The notes: generated by a model not told the origin, from the sequence alone. Shown: positions 1 through 10,441, numbered from the stretch's first letter. The stretch is DNA of 64,000 nt from Streptomyces sp. Isolate_45 (GCF_024721315.2 NZ_JANFAK020000003.1:62001-126000), one strand, 5' to 3'. Translations and numbers: made by a program.

Positions 1-1008
1 GCTGTTGACGTCGGAGGGGCGCGGGCCCTCGGGCCCGTCGGGCCCCCAGCGCAGCAAGCGGCGGGTCCGGACGATCCGGTAGACGGAGCCCTCCAGTTCC
101 AGCCGGTTCACGCGCCCCACCCGGAGGGAGTCCGCGGCCCGGGCGTACGTGGCCAACCGTGCGGCCCGCTCGACGTCCGGCGTCGCCGTACGGGCGTCGA
201 CGTGCGCGCCGGCGACGGGGGAGATGAGGCCGTGCATGCGCGGCCACATCCAGGTCAGGGCGAAGTCCAATGACTTGCGGGCCTCGTGGGCGGTGGCGTG
301 CGGACCGCTGACCGGCCTCCAGCCGCTCTCGCGCCGCTCCGCGACCGTGAACGTCGCCGGCAGCAGCAGCACGTCCGGATGGGTGTCCAGCGCCCGCCGC
401 GCGTCGGCCAGCACGTCGTCGGGAAACCGCGCACCCGCGTAACACAGACCGCGCAACGCCAACTGCTCCACCGCCCGGCTCGGGGGGACCGGCGCCTCCG
501 GGTCGACGACCAGGCCTTCGTCGATCCCGGGGACCTTGGCCGTACGGTCCCAGTCCGGGACGGGGGGCTCCGGGTCGGTCGGCCGGGGCTGTTCGATGCC
601 GCCAGGGCCGGCACCGGCGTACTCCTCGGCGCGCACGATCCGGTACCGGGTCCCGGCGACGGAAAGGTCGTCGACCCGCTCGGTCTCCAGCCGGGAGACC
701 GCCGCCAGGAGTTCCCGCCGCTCCGCCCGGTCCTGCGCGTGGTCCTTCGCCCGGAACCACAGCCAGGAGTTCAGTCCGTCACGTGCCTGCTGCGGACAGC
801 CGGACGTCACCTCGATCACCACCCGCCACCGCGGCGCGTCCCCGGCCCGTTGCTCGGCGACCCCGAAGAGGGGACCGCGCACCGCCGGATTGCCCACGCC
901 CGCCACGGCGTCGATCGCGTCGGCCTCCACCACGGCCTCCACCGGTTCCACCGGCACCCGCACCACGATCGGCCGTGATCCGCCCGGCACCACATTCCCA
1001 GGGTCCAT
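1..1008 (-). CDS. DUF5954 family protein, C-terminus cut by window edge
   Basis: An open frame of 336 codons runs from an ATG at 1008 to the left window edge without a stop, so the 3' end is missing. The protein shows two copies of a YRIVR...GPxGxExPRPxD element, near residues 125 to 150 and again at the edge, which is the hallmark I associate with the streptomycete DUF5954 family. No catalytic motif, signal peptide or membrane segment is visible, and the function is unknown. The family assignment is from memory of its repeat signature; the reading frame itself is unbroken. Confidence 0.75.
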   Translation of the reverse strand, partial: MDPGNVVPGGSRPIVVRVPVEPVEAVVEADAIDAVAGVGNPAVRGPLFGVAEQRAGDAPRWRVVIEVTSGCPQQARDGLNSWLWFRAKDHAQDRAERRELLAAVSRLETERVDDLSVAGTRYRIVRAEEYAGAGPGGIEQPRPTDPEPPVPDWDRTAKVPGIDEGLVVDPEAPVPPSRAVEQLALRGLCYAGARFPDDVLADARRALDTHPDVLLLPATFTVAERRESGWRPVSGPHATAHEARKSLDFALTWMWPRMHGLISPVAGAHVDARTATPDVERAARLATYARAADSLRVGRVNRLELEGSVYRIVRTRRLLRWGPDGPEGPRPSDVNS

Positions 1009-1205
1009 CCGCCCATCCTGGCGCCGCCGACCGTTGCCGCGCTCCGGATCCACCGATTCCCGTGCCCCGATCCGCCGTGACGAGGTACAGTCCGAACGCC
1101 CTCACGGAACTACCGAACGCCCGCTCGCCGGGGGGCGTCGACTGCTTGCCCCGCGCCCACGACCCGTCCTGGCGGGGCGCGAGCACGTACGGCGGCCGCC
1201 GACGG

Positions 1206-1691
1206 TCAGGCCTCTTCCGGCAGGCGCCCCTCACCCGCCATGAAGCGCCATACCAAGGCGTGGCCGAGGACGATCAGGGCGATGAGCATGATGGCCTCGG
1301 CCTGGATGGGGCGCAGGCCCGTGTGGCGGCCGAGTTCGGGAAAGGCCCCCACGACGGCGATCAGCGCGTAGAGGACGGCGGCCCCCGCCTGCTGCCACAC
1401 GAGGAAACGGTTGCCCCGCCCGAGGGACAGCAGGCGGAGCGTGCAACCGCAGCCGATGACGGCCAGCACGATGAAGGCGCCGCGCCAGATCTGCGGCTGA
1501 TCGGTACCGCCGACCTGGGCGAACAGCCCCATCAGGGCGGGGAGCAGGAACGAGAGGTAGATCCCGCCGACGACGCGCCGCAGGGCGGGGTCGCGCATCC
1601 AGTCGTGGTGGCTCTGCACGACGTTCCACCACAGGCCGACGAGGGTGAAACAGGTGGCGGAGAACAGGGCGTAGAAGGTGCTGACATCCAT
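1206..1691 (-). CDS. four-helix membrane protein, function unknown
   Basis: This 161-residue protein begins with MDVSTFYALF and has about four hydrophobic segments (near residues 4-24, 43-60, 72-86 and 102-117, with a further one at 132-150), so it is an integral membrane protein. Short polar loops such as QSHHDWMRDP link the helices and the C-terminus is charged (GEGRLPEEA). I do not recognise a family. There is no clear Shine-Dalgarno sequence before the ATG. It stands alone between the DUF5954 gene and a serine hydrolase gene on the same strand. Confidence 0.7.
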   Translation of the reverse strand: MDVSTFYALFSATCFTLVGLWWNVVQSHHDWMRDPALRRVVGGIYLSFLLPALMGLFAQVGGTDQPQIWRGAFIVLAVIGCGCTLRLLSLGRGNRFLVWQQAGAAVLYALIAVVGAFPELGRHTGLRPIQAEAIMLIALIVLGHALVWRFMAGEGRLPEEA

Positions 1692-1923
1692 GGGTGCCGA
1701 GGGTGACAGCCGGAGCGGCGCCGGCGGGCCCTACACGCCCGGAGGACGCCGCCGGCCCGCCGGTACGGGCTAGCGCCCGTCGTGAAACCCGGCAGTGCAC
1801 GCCCGCCACACAGACGGCCCCGGTCGGTCCCGGTCTGTCCCGGGTCGGCCCCGGCGAGGGCCGCCGACGTGTCGTCCGGGGCGGCGAAGAAGGTGACCAT
1901 GACGCTCGTCCGGGCCGCCTGCC

Positions 1924-2994
1924 CTACCTCCCGGGCGACCCTCCGGCGGCCTCCGCCTGCAACGTCCGCAGCAGGTCGAAGGCGGGGCGGTCCACCGGAC
2001 GGGCGGTGTTGGCGAGGGCGATGACGCCGCACCGGGTCTCCGGGTCGAAGCCCACGAAGGAGCAGAAGCCGCCGGTTCCTCCGTTGTGCCAGACCTGCAG
2101 GTGGGAACCTTGCCCCGGGTGCAGACGGTGGGCCGTCCAACCGAGGTGCACCCAGCCGAAGGGGCTCGTACGGTGCTGGTCGGCCCGGCTCGTGCGGATC
2201 GCCTCGGCGAGTTCCGGGGGACCGCCGTCGAGCTGGGCCCGCACGTAGGCCACCATGTCGCCGGCGGTCGACCACAGGCCCCCCGCCCCCGCCAGGTCGG
2301 CGAGGTGCCAGGGCCGCACGGGGCGCCCGCGCCGGCCGTGACCCCGTGCCGAACGGTCCGCCCTGGTGTCGTCCACCGTCACGAGGGTGTCGGCCATGCC
2401 CAGGGGGGCGCAGACCTCCCGGGTCACGAGGCTCTCGTAGTCCGTACCCGCCCGGCGGGCGAGGGCCAGGCCCAGGAGTCCGGCTCCGAGGTTCGAGTAG
2501 TGGAACTTCTGGCCCGGGGTGGCCCGCAGTCGGGTCCGGGCGAGCCCGGCCAGGAGCACGTCGGCGGTGCAGTCGGCGTACGGATCCGGCTTCGAGGGGT
2601 GGAGCAGGGCCTGGAGCATCATTCCGCGGGGCAGGCGGGGCAGGCCGGACGTGTGGTTCGCGAGGTGACGCAGCGAGATCTGCCGACCCCCGCGCGAAGG
2701 CACGGCCACCCCGCTCGGCAGGAGGTCGCGCAGCGGCTCGTCCAGGTCCACCGACCCGAGGACCGCCATGCGCGCCAGGACCAGGGCCGTGAGTGACTTC
2801 GTCACCGATCCGATCTCGAACAGGGTGTCCGGCCCCGGGGCACGGCCGAGGTCCCCACCAGTGCTGCCGGCGCCCCTGATCTCCACGTGGTCCCCGGTCA
2901 CGGCGGCCACCACCACGCCGACGCGCTGCCGCGCGAGCCGGTCGGCGGTCTGCTGGGCAAGGGTGCCGAGTTCTTGATCCATGCTCGAAATCAT
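1924..2994 (-). CDS. serine hydrolase, class C beta-lactamase/DD-peptidase fold
   Basis: The protein has 356 residues. The catalytic SxxK motif is SVTK (Ser63, Lys66), the second motif is YSN (Tyr166-Ser167-Asn168), and HNGG near residue 309 takes the place of the KTG-type third motif, as usual in this family. These proteins include DD-carboxypeptidases, esterases and class C beta-lactamases; the substrate cannot be told from sequence. No signal peptide is visible, so a cytoplasmic esterase-like role is more likely than cell-wall work. A second in-frame ATG four codons downstream (2982) could be the true start. Confidence 0.85.
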   Translation of the reverse strand: MISSMDQELGTLAQQTADRLARQRVGVVVAAVTGDHVEIRGAGSTGGDLGRAPGPDTLFEIGSVTKSLTALVLARMAVLGSVDLDEPLRDLLPSGVAVPSRGGRQISLRHLANHTSGLPRLPRGMMLQALLHPSKPDPYADCTADVLLAGLARTRLRATPGQKFHYSNLGAGLLGLALARRAGTDYESLVTREVCAPLGMADTLVTVDDTRADRSARGHGRRGRPVRPWHLADLAGAGGLWSTAGDMVAYVRAQLDGGPPELAEAIRTSRADQHRTSPFGWVHLGWTAHRLHPGQGSHLQVWHNGGTGGFCSFVGFDPETRCGVIALANTARPVDRPAFDLLRTLQAEAAGGSPGR

Positions 2995-3111
2995 GACGGC
3001 GGCGATCCGTCGACCGATGAGCCTGGATGATGATTTACGGGACGACGCGCTCAGACCTGAGCAGTACGCGGATACGCCGCCGGAACGAAGCGCGGCGCCC
3101 GCCCCGCCGGC

Positions 3112-3429
3112 CTATTCGGTGGCGATGCCCGTGATGACGGGATCGCCCAGTCGGGCCCCCTCCCCGCCGAGCCCGGCGCGCCCCAGCGCCTCCGTCGCCA
3201 GATCGCGCGCCTTGCGCTCGGCGGACTTCGTGTCCGCCGCCTCCACCTCCAGGTGCAGGGCGAAGCCGGGCGATTCCGGATAGAGGGAGAGGAGGTGCAG
3301 GTCATCCTCCACGCCGATGTCCGTGGTGCGCGGGTCGGCCGGACGGAGTGCTCGGAGCAGCTCGGCGCGCGCGTCCGGCGTGAGCTCGGTCAGTAGGGTC
3401 CCGGGAACGGTGACGACGTAGACGGTCAT
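3112..3429 (-). CDS. conserved small protein, function unknown
   Basis: A 105-residue soluble protein starting MTVYVVTVPG. The longer upstream open frame is low-complexity and unlikely to be translated, so I chose the ATG at 3429. Its body reads like a small alpha/beta domain with a charged helix around AERKARDLATEAL. No recognised motif is present. It is separated from the upstream polysaccharide deacetylase gene, which is divergent, by a GC-rich stretch of about 300 bases that holds both promoters but no other gene that I can support. Confidence 0.6.
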   Translation of the reverse strand: MTVYVVTVPGTLLTELTPDARAELLRALRPADPRTTDIGVEDDLHLLSLYPESPGFALHLEVEAADTKSAERKARDLATEALGRAGLGGEGARLGDPVITGIATE

Positions 3430-3755
3430 GCCGGTCCGGATGCCCGCCGGAGCCGAAAAAATGCCCCTCCCGCCCGGCCTGCCCACGGACGGCGCCCCGA
3501 ATCGACCCGACTGGCCGCCGCCGCGGGCCCGCGGCGATGGAACCGTACGCGGTACTTCGCCGAGGCGCCGGAGCTGCCCGCACCCCCTCACGCCCACGCC
3601 CCGGCCCGGGCCCATTCCCGTGTGGCGAGTGGCCGTTCTCACGCCCCGGACGGCCGGCACGGGCCGTTCGGCCCATGGGCGCCGCCCTACCCGCCGCCTA
3701 GCCTGGACGGGCAACGCGAGTCCAGGGGGGCCGAGTGCAAGGGAAGAGCACATCC

Positions 3756-4574
3756 ATGGGCACCACCACCTCCGGAAGCCGCCGTCGTCGTACCGGCATC
3801 ACCGTGACGGCAGCCGTTCTCGGCCTCCTGGCCGCAGCCGGCGCTCCGGCCCTCGCTGCCGGTGGAGGCACCCCGGGACAGGCGCCCGAAGCGCCGGGTT
3901 CCGGTTCCGGTTCCGGTTCCGTACAGGCACAGCCGAAGGTCCCCGGGGCGGCGCCCGCGAAGACGCCGGAGGGGATATCCCGGCTCGCCCAGGGAAGCGG
4001 TCGTGACATCGCGATCACGATCGACGACGGCCCGGACCCGCGCTGGACCCCGCAGGTGCTGGAAGTGCTGAAGGAGAACCACGTCCGGGCCACGTTCTGC
4101 ATGATCGGCACGCAGGCCCGGGCGCACCCGGACCTGGTCCGTCAGGTCGCGGCCGCCGGGCACCGGCTCTGCGACCACTCCGTCGACCACGACGTGACGA
4201 TGGACCACAAGCCCGTCGACTACCAGAGCCGCCAGATCCTCGACGGCAAGAAGATGATCGAGGAGGCGGCCCCCGGAGTCTCCGTCGACTACTACCGGGC
4301 GCCGGGCGGGGCCTTCACCCCCGAGAGCCGCGCCATCGCCGCCGCGAACGGCATGCGGCCCCTCGGGTGGACCGTGGACCCCAAGGACTGGAGCAAGCCC
4401 GGCCTCGACGCCATCGTCTCGGCGGTGGAGAAGGACCTGCCGACCCGGCCCACCGTGCTCTTCCACGACGGGGGCGGAGACCGCAGCGAGACCGTCGCGG
4501 CGCTGCGCCAGTACCTCCCCTGGCTCTCCGGCCAGGGCTACCAGTTCACGTTCCCGGTCCGTACCGCGTCCTGA
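3756..4574 (+). CDS. secreted polysaccharide deacetylase (NodB homology)
   Basis: This 272-residue carbohydrate esterase family 4 protein removes N- or O-acetyl groups from cell-wall or chitin-like polymers outside the cell. The ATG at 3756 lies about 11 bases after AAGGGA; an alternative GTG lies at 3735. A twin-arginine-like charged start and hydrophobic stretch end near ALAAGG, giving a signal peptide. A flexible Gly-Ser linker, encoded by repeats of GGTTCC, precedes the catalytic domain. NodB motifs are present: IDDGPD (metal and catalytic Asp), HSVDH (metal His pair), RAPGG, and FHDGGGD near the C-terminus. Confidence 0.88.
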   Translation: MGTTTSGSRRRRTGITVTAAVLGLLAAAGAPALAAGGGTPGQAPEAPGSGSGSGSVQAQPKVPGAAPAKTPEGISRLAQGSGRDIAITIDDGPDPRWTPQVLEVLKENHVRATFCMIGTQARAHPDLVRQVAAAGHRLCDHSVDHDVTMDHKPVDYQSRQILDGKKMIEEAAPGVSVDYYRAPGGAFTPESRAIAAANGMRPLGWTVDPKDWSKPGLDAIVSAVEKDLPTRPTVLFHDGGGDRSETVAALRQYLPWLSGQGYQFTFPVRTAS

Positions 4575-4682
4575 GCCCGATGCGCCTGGCCGGCCGGCCG
4601 GTGACAACGGGTCGGCGCGGGCGGTGACAGCCGGTGTTGAACGGGTCGGCCACCGGGCCGTGACCGCCGGTGACGCCGCGAC

Positions 4683-5162
4683 TCAGGACACGCGGCACAC
4701 GTGGAACCTGCCGGAACGCATGGTGCCGAAGTCCGCGGGGAGCCGGGGAACCCCCTGACCGGGACGAACGGTCAGGTGCTGCCCCGTGTAACCGACGCCG
4801 CTGTACACGGTGACGCAGCGCCCCCACAGCCGGCCGCCGTCGCGCCACGTCCCGCCGCCGTTCCACACCGACGAACCGTCGTTGAACCCGACGTAGGCGG
4901 TGGTCTCGGGATATCGCGGCATGTCGTGCGCCACGAGGCTCACCACACCCGCGTAGCCGGGGTCCGTCCAGCCGCACACCCAGCCAGGACTGCAATGGTC
5001 CGCCGGAGCCGCCGGGCCGGCGGGGGCGAGTACGAGGGCGAGGGCGAGGACGAGCCACGCGGCGCCACGAGCGCCCGGCGGCCCCGCCCGCCCCCGGCCG
5101 GGCCGGCAACGGTGCTCAGGGGCTCGGGAGAGGGCGTCGGCGTGCGCGTCCACGGTGATCAC
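4683..5162 (-). CDS. secreted peptidase inhibitor family I36 / beta-gamma crystallin-like protein
   Basis: A 159-residue protein with a hydrophobic secretion signal around residues 35-50 (WLVLALALVLAPAG) and a Cys-rich domain. The mature part contains the pattern CxPGWVCxWTD, YAGVV, GFNDGSSVWN and a closing CRV, which is typical of small streptomycete I36-type inhibitors (such as SMPI-like proteins) with a beta/gamma-crystallin fold. The GTG at 5162 is preceded by GGAG at seven bases; a GTG three codons later is possible. It is encoded downstream of argG but separated from it by a strong terminator, so it should have its own promoter. Confidence 0.75.
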   Translation of the reverse strand: MITVDAHADALSRAPEHRCRPGRGRAGPPGARGAAWLVLALALVLAPAGPAAPADHCSPGWVCGWTDPGYAGVVSLVAHDMPRYPETTAYVGFNDGSSVWNGGGTWRDGGRLWGRCVTVYSGVGYTGQHLTVRPGQGVPRLPADFGTMRSGRFHVCRVS

Positions 5163-5291
5163 CGCCAATCTCCGGCCGACCGTCCGCCGGATCGTGCGAC
5201 GGCTCGACGCCGGGCTTCCATCGCACCCCCGCACGGGGTTGATCGCACCCCGGCGGCCTCGCGCGACGCACCCCGCCCGGCCTCCTACGCC

Positions 5292-5335
5292 GGATGGGCC
5301 GTCCCGGCACCCGTGGGTGCCGGGACGGCCCATCC
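5292..5335 (-). terminator. perfect 21-bp hairpin after argG
   Basis: Bases 5292-5312 and 5315-5335 are perfect inverted copies separated by only GT. The stem begins GGATGGGCCGTCCCGG. It lies 49 bases beyond the argG stop codon on the minus strand, with no U-run, as usual for GC-rich actinobacterial terminators. Confidence 0.8.
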
Positions 5336-5383
5336 GATGGAGCGTCCTGTCGGAGTGCCGGGCCCTGGGCCCGGCGCGCCGGG

Positions 5384-6863
<1,480 letters not shown>

Positions 6864-6940
6864 AAACTGAATCTCGGACCGCCCCCGATCGGGGTCGGAT
6901 CCGGTACCGCCGGCCGTGGTCCCGCGCGCCGCCGACGGGC

Positions 6941-7714
6941 TCATGCGGTCAGCTCCGTCAGGCCGCCCGAGCCGGCGGTGAGGCCGTGCCGGAGGTCGTG
7001 CCGCACGAACCATTCCGTACCCAGGATCCGCTCCCGGGCCGCCTCCGGCACTCCGGACAGGAGCCCGGGCAGCGAGCGGGCCCGGGCCGCCTCGGAACGG
7101 TGTGCCCGGATCGCCGCCCACTTCCGCCCGACCCAGGGGCGGACGTCGACGGTCGCGCCGATCGTGTCGTCCGCGACGGTGTGCACCCGCTTGCCGACCC
7201 CCAGGAGCAGCTGGGCCAGCTCGCCCGAAGCCGAGCGCGGATGGGCGGAGAGGTAGAGGGCGCCGGGCTGCCACGGCGGACCGGCCTCGGGGCAGAACCC
7301 TTCGAGCCCGGCGGCGTGCACGGCCAGCAGGGTCACTCGGTGGGTGTGGACGTGGTCGGGGTGGCCCGAGGACCCTTGGGCGTCGTGGGTGACGACGATG
7401 TCGGGCCGGAAGGCGCGCACGTGGGCGACCACCCGCCCGATGGCCTCGTCGAGCGGCGCGTCGCACCAACGTGGTCGTCCGGGGGCCGATGACGGGACCC
7501 GGTGGTCGGCGTAGCCGAGCATGCGGGGCTCCCCGGCCCCGAGGACCCCCAACGCGTCGGCGAGTTCACCGGCGCGGTGGCTGTCGGGTGCCCAGGTGGC
7601 CGTCACGACGGCGGTCCGCGCGCCCGCGGCCGCGTGCCGGGCGAGGACACCGCCGGCGGACAGGGACTCGTCGTCGGGATGGGCGTACACCGCGAGGACG
7701 TCGGCACGGGACAT
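6941..7714 (-). CDS. PIG-L family N-acetylglucosaminyl deacetylase-like hydrolase
   Basis: These zinc enzymes remove acetyl or amide groups from GlcNAc-containing small molecules; MshB and Mca of mycothiol metabolism belong here. The zinc-binding AHPDDE motif lies at residues 11-16 from the chosen start, and HPDHVHTH near residue 122 supplies the third metal ligand. The ATG at 7714 is preceded by AAGGAAGG at eleven bases. An in-frame ATG at 7774 forms an ATGA overlap with the stop of the upstream kinase gene and would add 20 low-complexity residues; either start is possible. The substrate cannot be assigned from sequence. Confidence 0.85.
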   Translation of the reverse strand: MSRADVLAVYAHPDDESLSAGGVLARHAAAGARTAVVTATWAPDSHRAGELADALGVLGAGEPRMLGYADHRVPSSAPGRPRWCDAPLDEAIGRVVAHVRAFRPDIVVTHDAQGSSGHPDHVHTHRVTLLAVHAAGLEGFCPEAGPPWQPGALYLSAHPRSASGELAQLLLGVGKRVHTVADDTIGATVDVRPWVGRKWAAIRAHRSEAARARSLPGLLSGVPEAARERILGTEWFVRHDLRHGLTAGSGGLTELTA

Positions 7715-7770
7715 GTCGGATCGGACCTTCCTTCGGGAGGGGCGGGACGGTACGGGTCTCGTGCTCGGGG

Positions 7771-8325
7771 TCATGAGGCCAAGCCGGCGAGGCTGGTGTC
7801 GTTCATGATGCGGTCAGTCGTGTCACGGAGGGTGCTGTCCGCTCCGATGACCGTTTCCGGGCCGCCGGGGAGGAGGTCGCGTTCGCGGTACCAGGTCCGC
7901 AGCTCTCGCTCGGTGACCTGGATCAGGTAGTCGTGATCGGCTTTCGTGGCATGTCGGGTCAGCGTCTCCTCGATCGGGATGTCGAGGTAGTAGCAGCGCG
8001 AGACCCCGCGGTGGTCGCCGAGCAGGCCCGCGAGCATGTCCGCGTACCGATCGGCGTACAGGATGCCTTCGACCACCACGTGGTAGCCGGCGTCCAGGGC
8101 GTAGCGGGCGACCGTGTCGATCAGTCCGATGTTGGCGCCGCCGGGCACATCACGCTCCCTCAGTACGACCCGCCGCAAGTTGTCCTGGCCGACGACGGCC
8201 AAGCCGCGGCCGAATCGGTCACGGACGCCTGCCGCGACCGAGGACTTGCCCGACGCCGAGTTGCCCCGAAGGACCACGAGCCGGGTCTCCTCACTTCCTA
8301 CGGTCGTCCGGGGCACGCCACCCAC
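7771..8325 (-). CDS. P-loop kinase, zeta-toxin/chloramphenicol-phosphotransferase-like
   Basis: A 184-residue AAA-type ATPase or small-molecule kinase. The Walker A motif is GNSASGKSS (about residues 21-29), followed by a conserved QDNLRR stretch and a Walker B-like VVVEGIL. The LID region contains TRHATKADHD. Such proteins phosphorylate antibiotics, nucleotide sugars or other small molecules. The gene overlaps the end of the upstream NUDIX gene by 35 bases and its own stop can overlap the deacetylase start, so the row is probably one operon. No antitoxin-like partner is visible. Confidence 0.8.
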   Translation of the reverse strand: MGGVPRTTVGSEETRLVVLRGNSASGKSSVAAGVRDRFGRGLAVVGQDNLRRVVLRERDVPGGANIGLIDTVARYALDAGYHVVVEGILYADRYADMLAGLLGDHRGVSRCYYLDIPIEETLTRHATKADHDYLIQVTERELRTWYRERDLLPGGPETVIGADSTLRDTTDRIMNDTSLAGLAS

Positions 8326-8953
8326 CTCCGAGGATTTCGCGACGCAGTGTTCGAACGAGGCCGGTGGCCGCTCGCACGCACGCGACCACCTTCCGCCTCC
8401 GCGCCCGCGGCGGAGTACCGCCCGCAGGGGAGGGGCCGGTCAGGAGCCGGGTGCGTACGGGCCCGCCGGGTTGGTGGGGCACCGGGTCGCCGGGTTGCTG
8501 GAAGTGGACGGCGCCGGGATGGCCGCCGCGGTAGGCGTCCAGCCCGGCACGGCAGTACGCCACCATCGGCTCGGGCAGCGCGTCGAGGGCGTACCAGCCC
8601 ATGGCGTCGCAGAGGCCGGGCTCCATGATGTCGGGCTCGCCGGTGAAGCGCCGGACCTCGAAGAAGAAGCCGACGCGGGCGCGGCCGTGGGGGCTCCGGT
8701 GGTGGACGGTGGTGGCGAGGGCCACGTCCGTCCGGTCGATGGCGACGCCGGTCTCCTCGGAGGCCTCGCGCATGACCCCGTCGACCACGTCCTCGTGCGG
8801 CCCGTCCAGATGCCCCGACGGCAGGTGCCACAACCCGGAGGCGTACACGGGGCCGGCCCGCCGGGACAGCAGCACTTCGGGGCCGGTCGCGCCGTCGCGG
8901 GCCAGGATCAGGTGCACGTCGACCGTCAGCGCGTAGCGCTCGCGGCCGCTCAC
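8291..8953 (-). CDS. NUDIX hydrolase
   Basis: A 220-residue NUDIX pyrophosphohydrolase. The NUDIX box runs from GHLDGPHED to MREASEETGV and is complete in its REUxEE core, though the spacing between the first Gly and Glu is one residue longer than the consensus. The GTG start at 8953 forms a GTGA overlap with the stop of the second NUDIX gene upstream, which shows translational coupling. The C-terminal 60 residues are Pro- and Arg-rich and do not belong to the domain. The substrate is unknown. Confidence 0.85.
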   Translation of the reverse strand: MSGRERYALTVDVHLILARDGATGPEVLLSRRAGPVYASGLWHLPSGHLDGPHEDVVDGVMREASEETGVAIDRTDVALATTVHHRSPHGRARVGFFFEVRRFTGEPDIMEPGLCDAMGWYALDALPEPMVAYCRAGLDAYRGGHPGAVHFQQPGDPVPHQPGGPVRTRLLTGPSPAGGTPPRARRRKVVACVRAATGLVRTLRREILGGGWRAPDDRRK

Positions 8954-9483
8954 GGGCCGTTCCCGGGGTCGGCCGGGAACAGGGTGAGGGTGCCGTGGAG
9001 GGTGCCCGTCACGTACTGGTCGAGGACGGCGCGGGCCAGGGGGAGGGCGTCGGCCGGAGGGCCGCCGGGGTCCGCCCACACCACTTCGTCGCGCCTGCCC
9101 GGTACGGCGTTGTCCGGGCTTCCCGACCAGTTTTGTGTGGTGAACACGACGCAGAGCCTGCCGGCGCCGTGCTCGCCGCGATAGTGGAGGAGCCCCGAGA
9201 ACTCCACGTCCCGCTCCGCCACTTGGATGCCGAGGGCCTCGTGTGCCTCACGGCGGGCCGCCGCGGCGAGCCACTCCGCCGGCTCCGGTCGCCCGCCCAC
9301 CAGGTCCGGCCGACCCCGGTGGGGTCCGTCGGGCCGCCGGATCAGGGCGATCCGCCCGTCGGGGCGGAGGGGGAGCAACGCCACCTGGGTCAGGGGCCGG
9401 TAGCCGGGTCCGGTGGAGGAGCCCGCGGCGGGATCCCGTGCGATTTCCCCACCTGTCGTGCGGCGGCCGAACGCTGTCTGCAA
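8950..9483 (-). CDS. NUDIX hydrolase with weakened NUDIX box
   Basis: The protein has a NUDIX fold starting near YRPLTQVALLPL and a box reading GGRPEPAEW then REAHEALGI. The second glutamate of the usual REUxEE core is Ala here, so activity may be altered. The start is uncertain: a TTG at 9483 follows GGGAGG at four bases and is my choice, but the frame stays open far upstream (to 10284), with an in-frame ATG near 9766. The gene is the first of a coupled row of four: NUDIX, NUDIX, kinase, PIG-L deacetylase. Confidence 0.7.
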   Translation of the reverse strand: MQTAFGRRTTGGEIARDPAAGSSTGPGYRPLTQVALLPLRPDGRIALIRRPDGPHRGRPDLVGGRPEPAEWLAAAARREAHEALGIQVAERDVEFSGLLHYRGEHGAGRLCVVFTTQNWSGSPDNAVPGRRDEVVWADPGGPPADALPLARAVLDQYVTGTLHGTLTLFPADPGNGP

Positions 9484-9879
9484 GGGTCCTCCCTGGTTGA
9501 CGCGGAACCGAGCGGTGCTCGAACAACCCCGCACCGCGGGGCGCCGTAACGGGCCTTCGAGGGCGAAGATTTCGAACGGATTTACGGAACCGGTGTGCTG
9601 GGCAGTCCCCTCGGGTGGGACGGATCCCGAACTCACACGTTCGAGTGGACAGGGCCCCCGAAGCACTCGATCGGGGACTTGCGGGACTCCCCACGAACCC
9701 CGATCCCGCCCGTCGTGGGCTACGGGAGGCCGGTCGTCGGAGGGAGCGGTTTGCGCCATGTTCGTCATTCTCCGCACGCCGCCGAGTGCGCTCAGTAGCG
9801 TGACCTTCGAAATCGGTTCGACTTCGTGCACGCGAGTGTCGGACCCCGGTGGAGAACGGCACGTGAGGGAGCTGGACCG
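9484..9879. other. intergenic region between divergent NUDIX and roadblock-like genes
   Basis: About 400 bases without a gene that I can support. It must hold the divergent promoters. It contains several partly palindromic TTCGA-type elements (for example near 9565 and 9640), but none can be tied to a known regulator. Confidence 0.4.
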
Positions 9880-10254
9880 ATGGCGAACGTGGAAGTGTCC
9901 TTGAAGGAGACGATGACCTCGATCGAGGGGGCGCTGGGAGCGGCGCTGGTGGACTACACCAGCGGCATGGCGCTCGGAACCCTCGGTGGTGGCAAGGACC
10001 TTGACCTGGTGGTTGCCGCCGCCGGCAACACTGATGTGATCCGCGCGAAGGTGCGCACCCTGGAGATGCTGGGGCTGCGCGACGAGATCGAGGACCTGCT
10101 GATCACGCTCGGCAGCCAGTACCACCTGATCCGGCTGCTCAGGGGGCGGGGTACGGACGGTCTCTTCTTGTACGTGGTGCTGGACAAGGGCAATTCCAAC
10201 CTGGCCATGGCCCGCCACCAGTTGAAGCGCATCGAGTCGGCGCTGGAGGTGTAG
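9880..10254 (+). CDS. roadblock/LC7-like protein
   Basis: A 124-residue soluble protein. The N-terminal half (SLKETMTSIEGALGAALVDYTSGM) and the pattern VVAAAGNTDVIRAK match the compact alpha/beta fold of roadblock/LC7 proteins, which in streptomycetes often act with small GTPases or as MglB-like partners. The sequence strongly resembles a conserved small streptomycete protein that I remember without a fixed function. The ATG at 9880 follows GAGGGAG at eight bases. The gene stands alone and is followed by the palindromic leader of an ArsR gene; no conservon-type kinase or GTPase gene is adjacent. Confidence 0.75.
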   Translation: MANVEVSLKETMTSIEGALGAALVDYTSGMALGTLGGGKDLDLVVAAAGNTDVIRAKVRTLEMLGLRDEIEDLLITLGSQYHLIRLLRGRGTDGLFLYVVLDKGNSNLAMARHQLKRIESALEV

Positions 10255-10266
10255 CGCGGCCTTCTC

Positions 10267-10347
10267 GGGCCCACGCATGCCCACGAGTTGCAGAATTCTT
10301 CAACTCGGCACATCTGAAACCGGTCAACCTTGGACATGCGTGGGCCC
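10267..10347. repeat. 13-bp inverted repeat GGGCCCACGCATG flanking the ArsR promoter region
   Basis: Bases 10267-10279 (GGGCCCACGCATG) are perfectly inverted at 10335-10347. The core CATGCGTGGG appears a third time at 10431-10440, just before the ArsR start codon. The arrangement suggests a multi-site operator for a regulator acting on the region. Confidence 0.6.
10285..10306. promoter_or_regulatory. 22-bp near-perfect palindrome, candidate ArsR operator
   Basis: The outer arms GAGTTG and CAACTC and the core AGAATTCT form a 22-bp palindrome broken only at one symmetric pair. It lies about 135 bases before the ArsR-type gene, between the arms of the longer inverted repeat, and has the size and symmetry expected for an ArsR dimer site. 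Confidence 0.55.
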
Positions 10348-10441
10348 GCGGAACGGGAAGATGGGTTCCGACAGCTGTCCGACTCCGAACCCCCGGAACG
10401 GCAAGCACCGTTCCACGCACACGGCGGGAGCATGCGTGGGA

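Noticed and set aside
7714-7774. Longer N-terminus of the PIG-L deacetylase from the ATGA overlap
   Set aside because: The extra 20 residues are low-complexity and the ATG at 7714 has a much better ribosome binding site, though coupling keeps the longer form possible.
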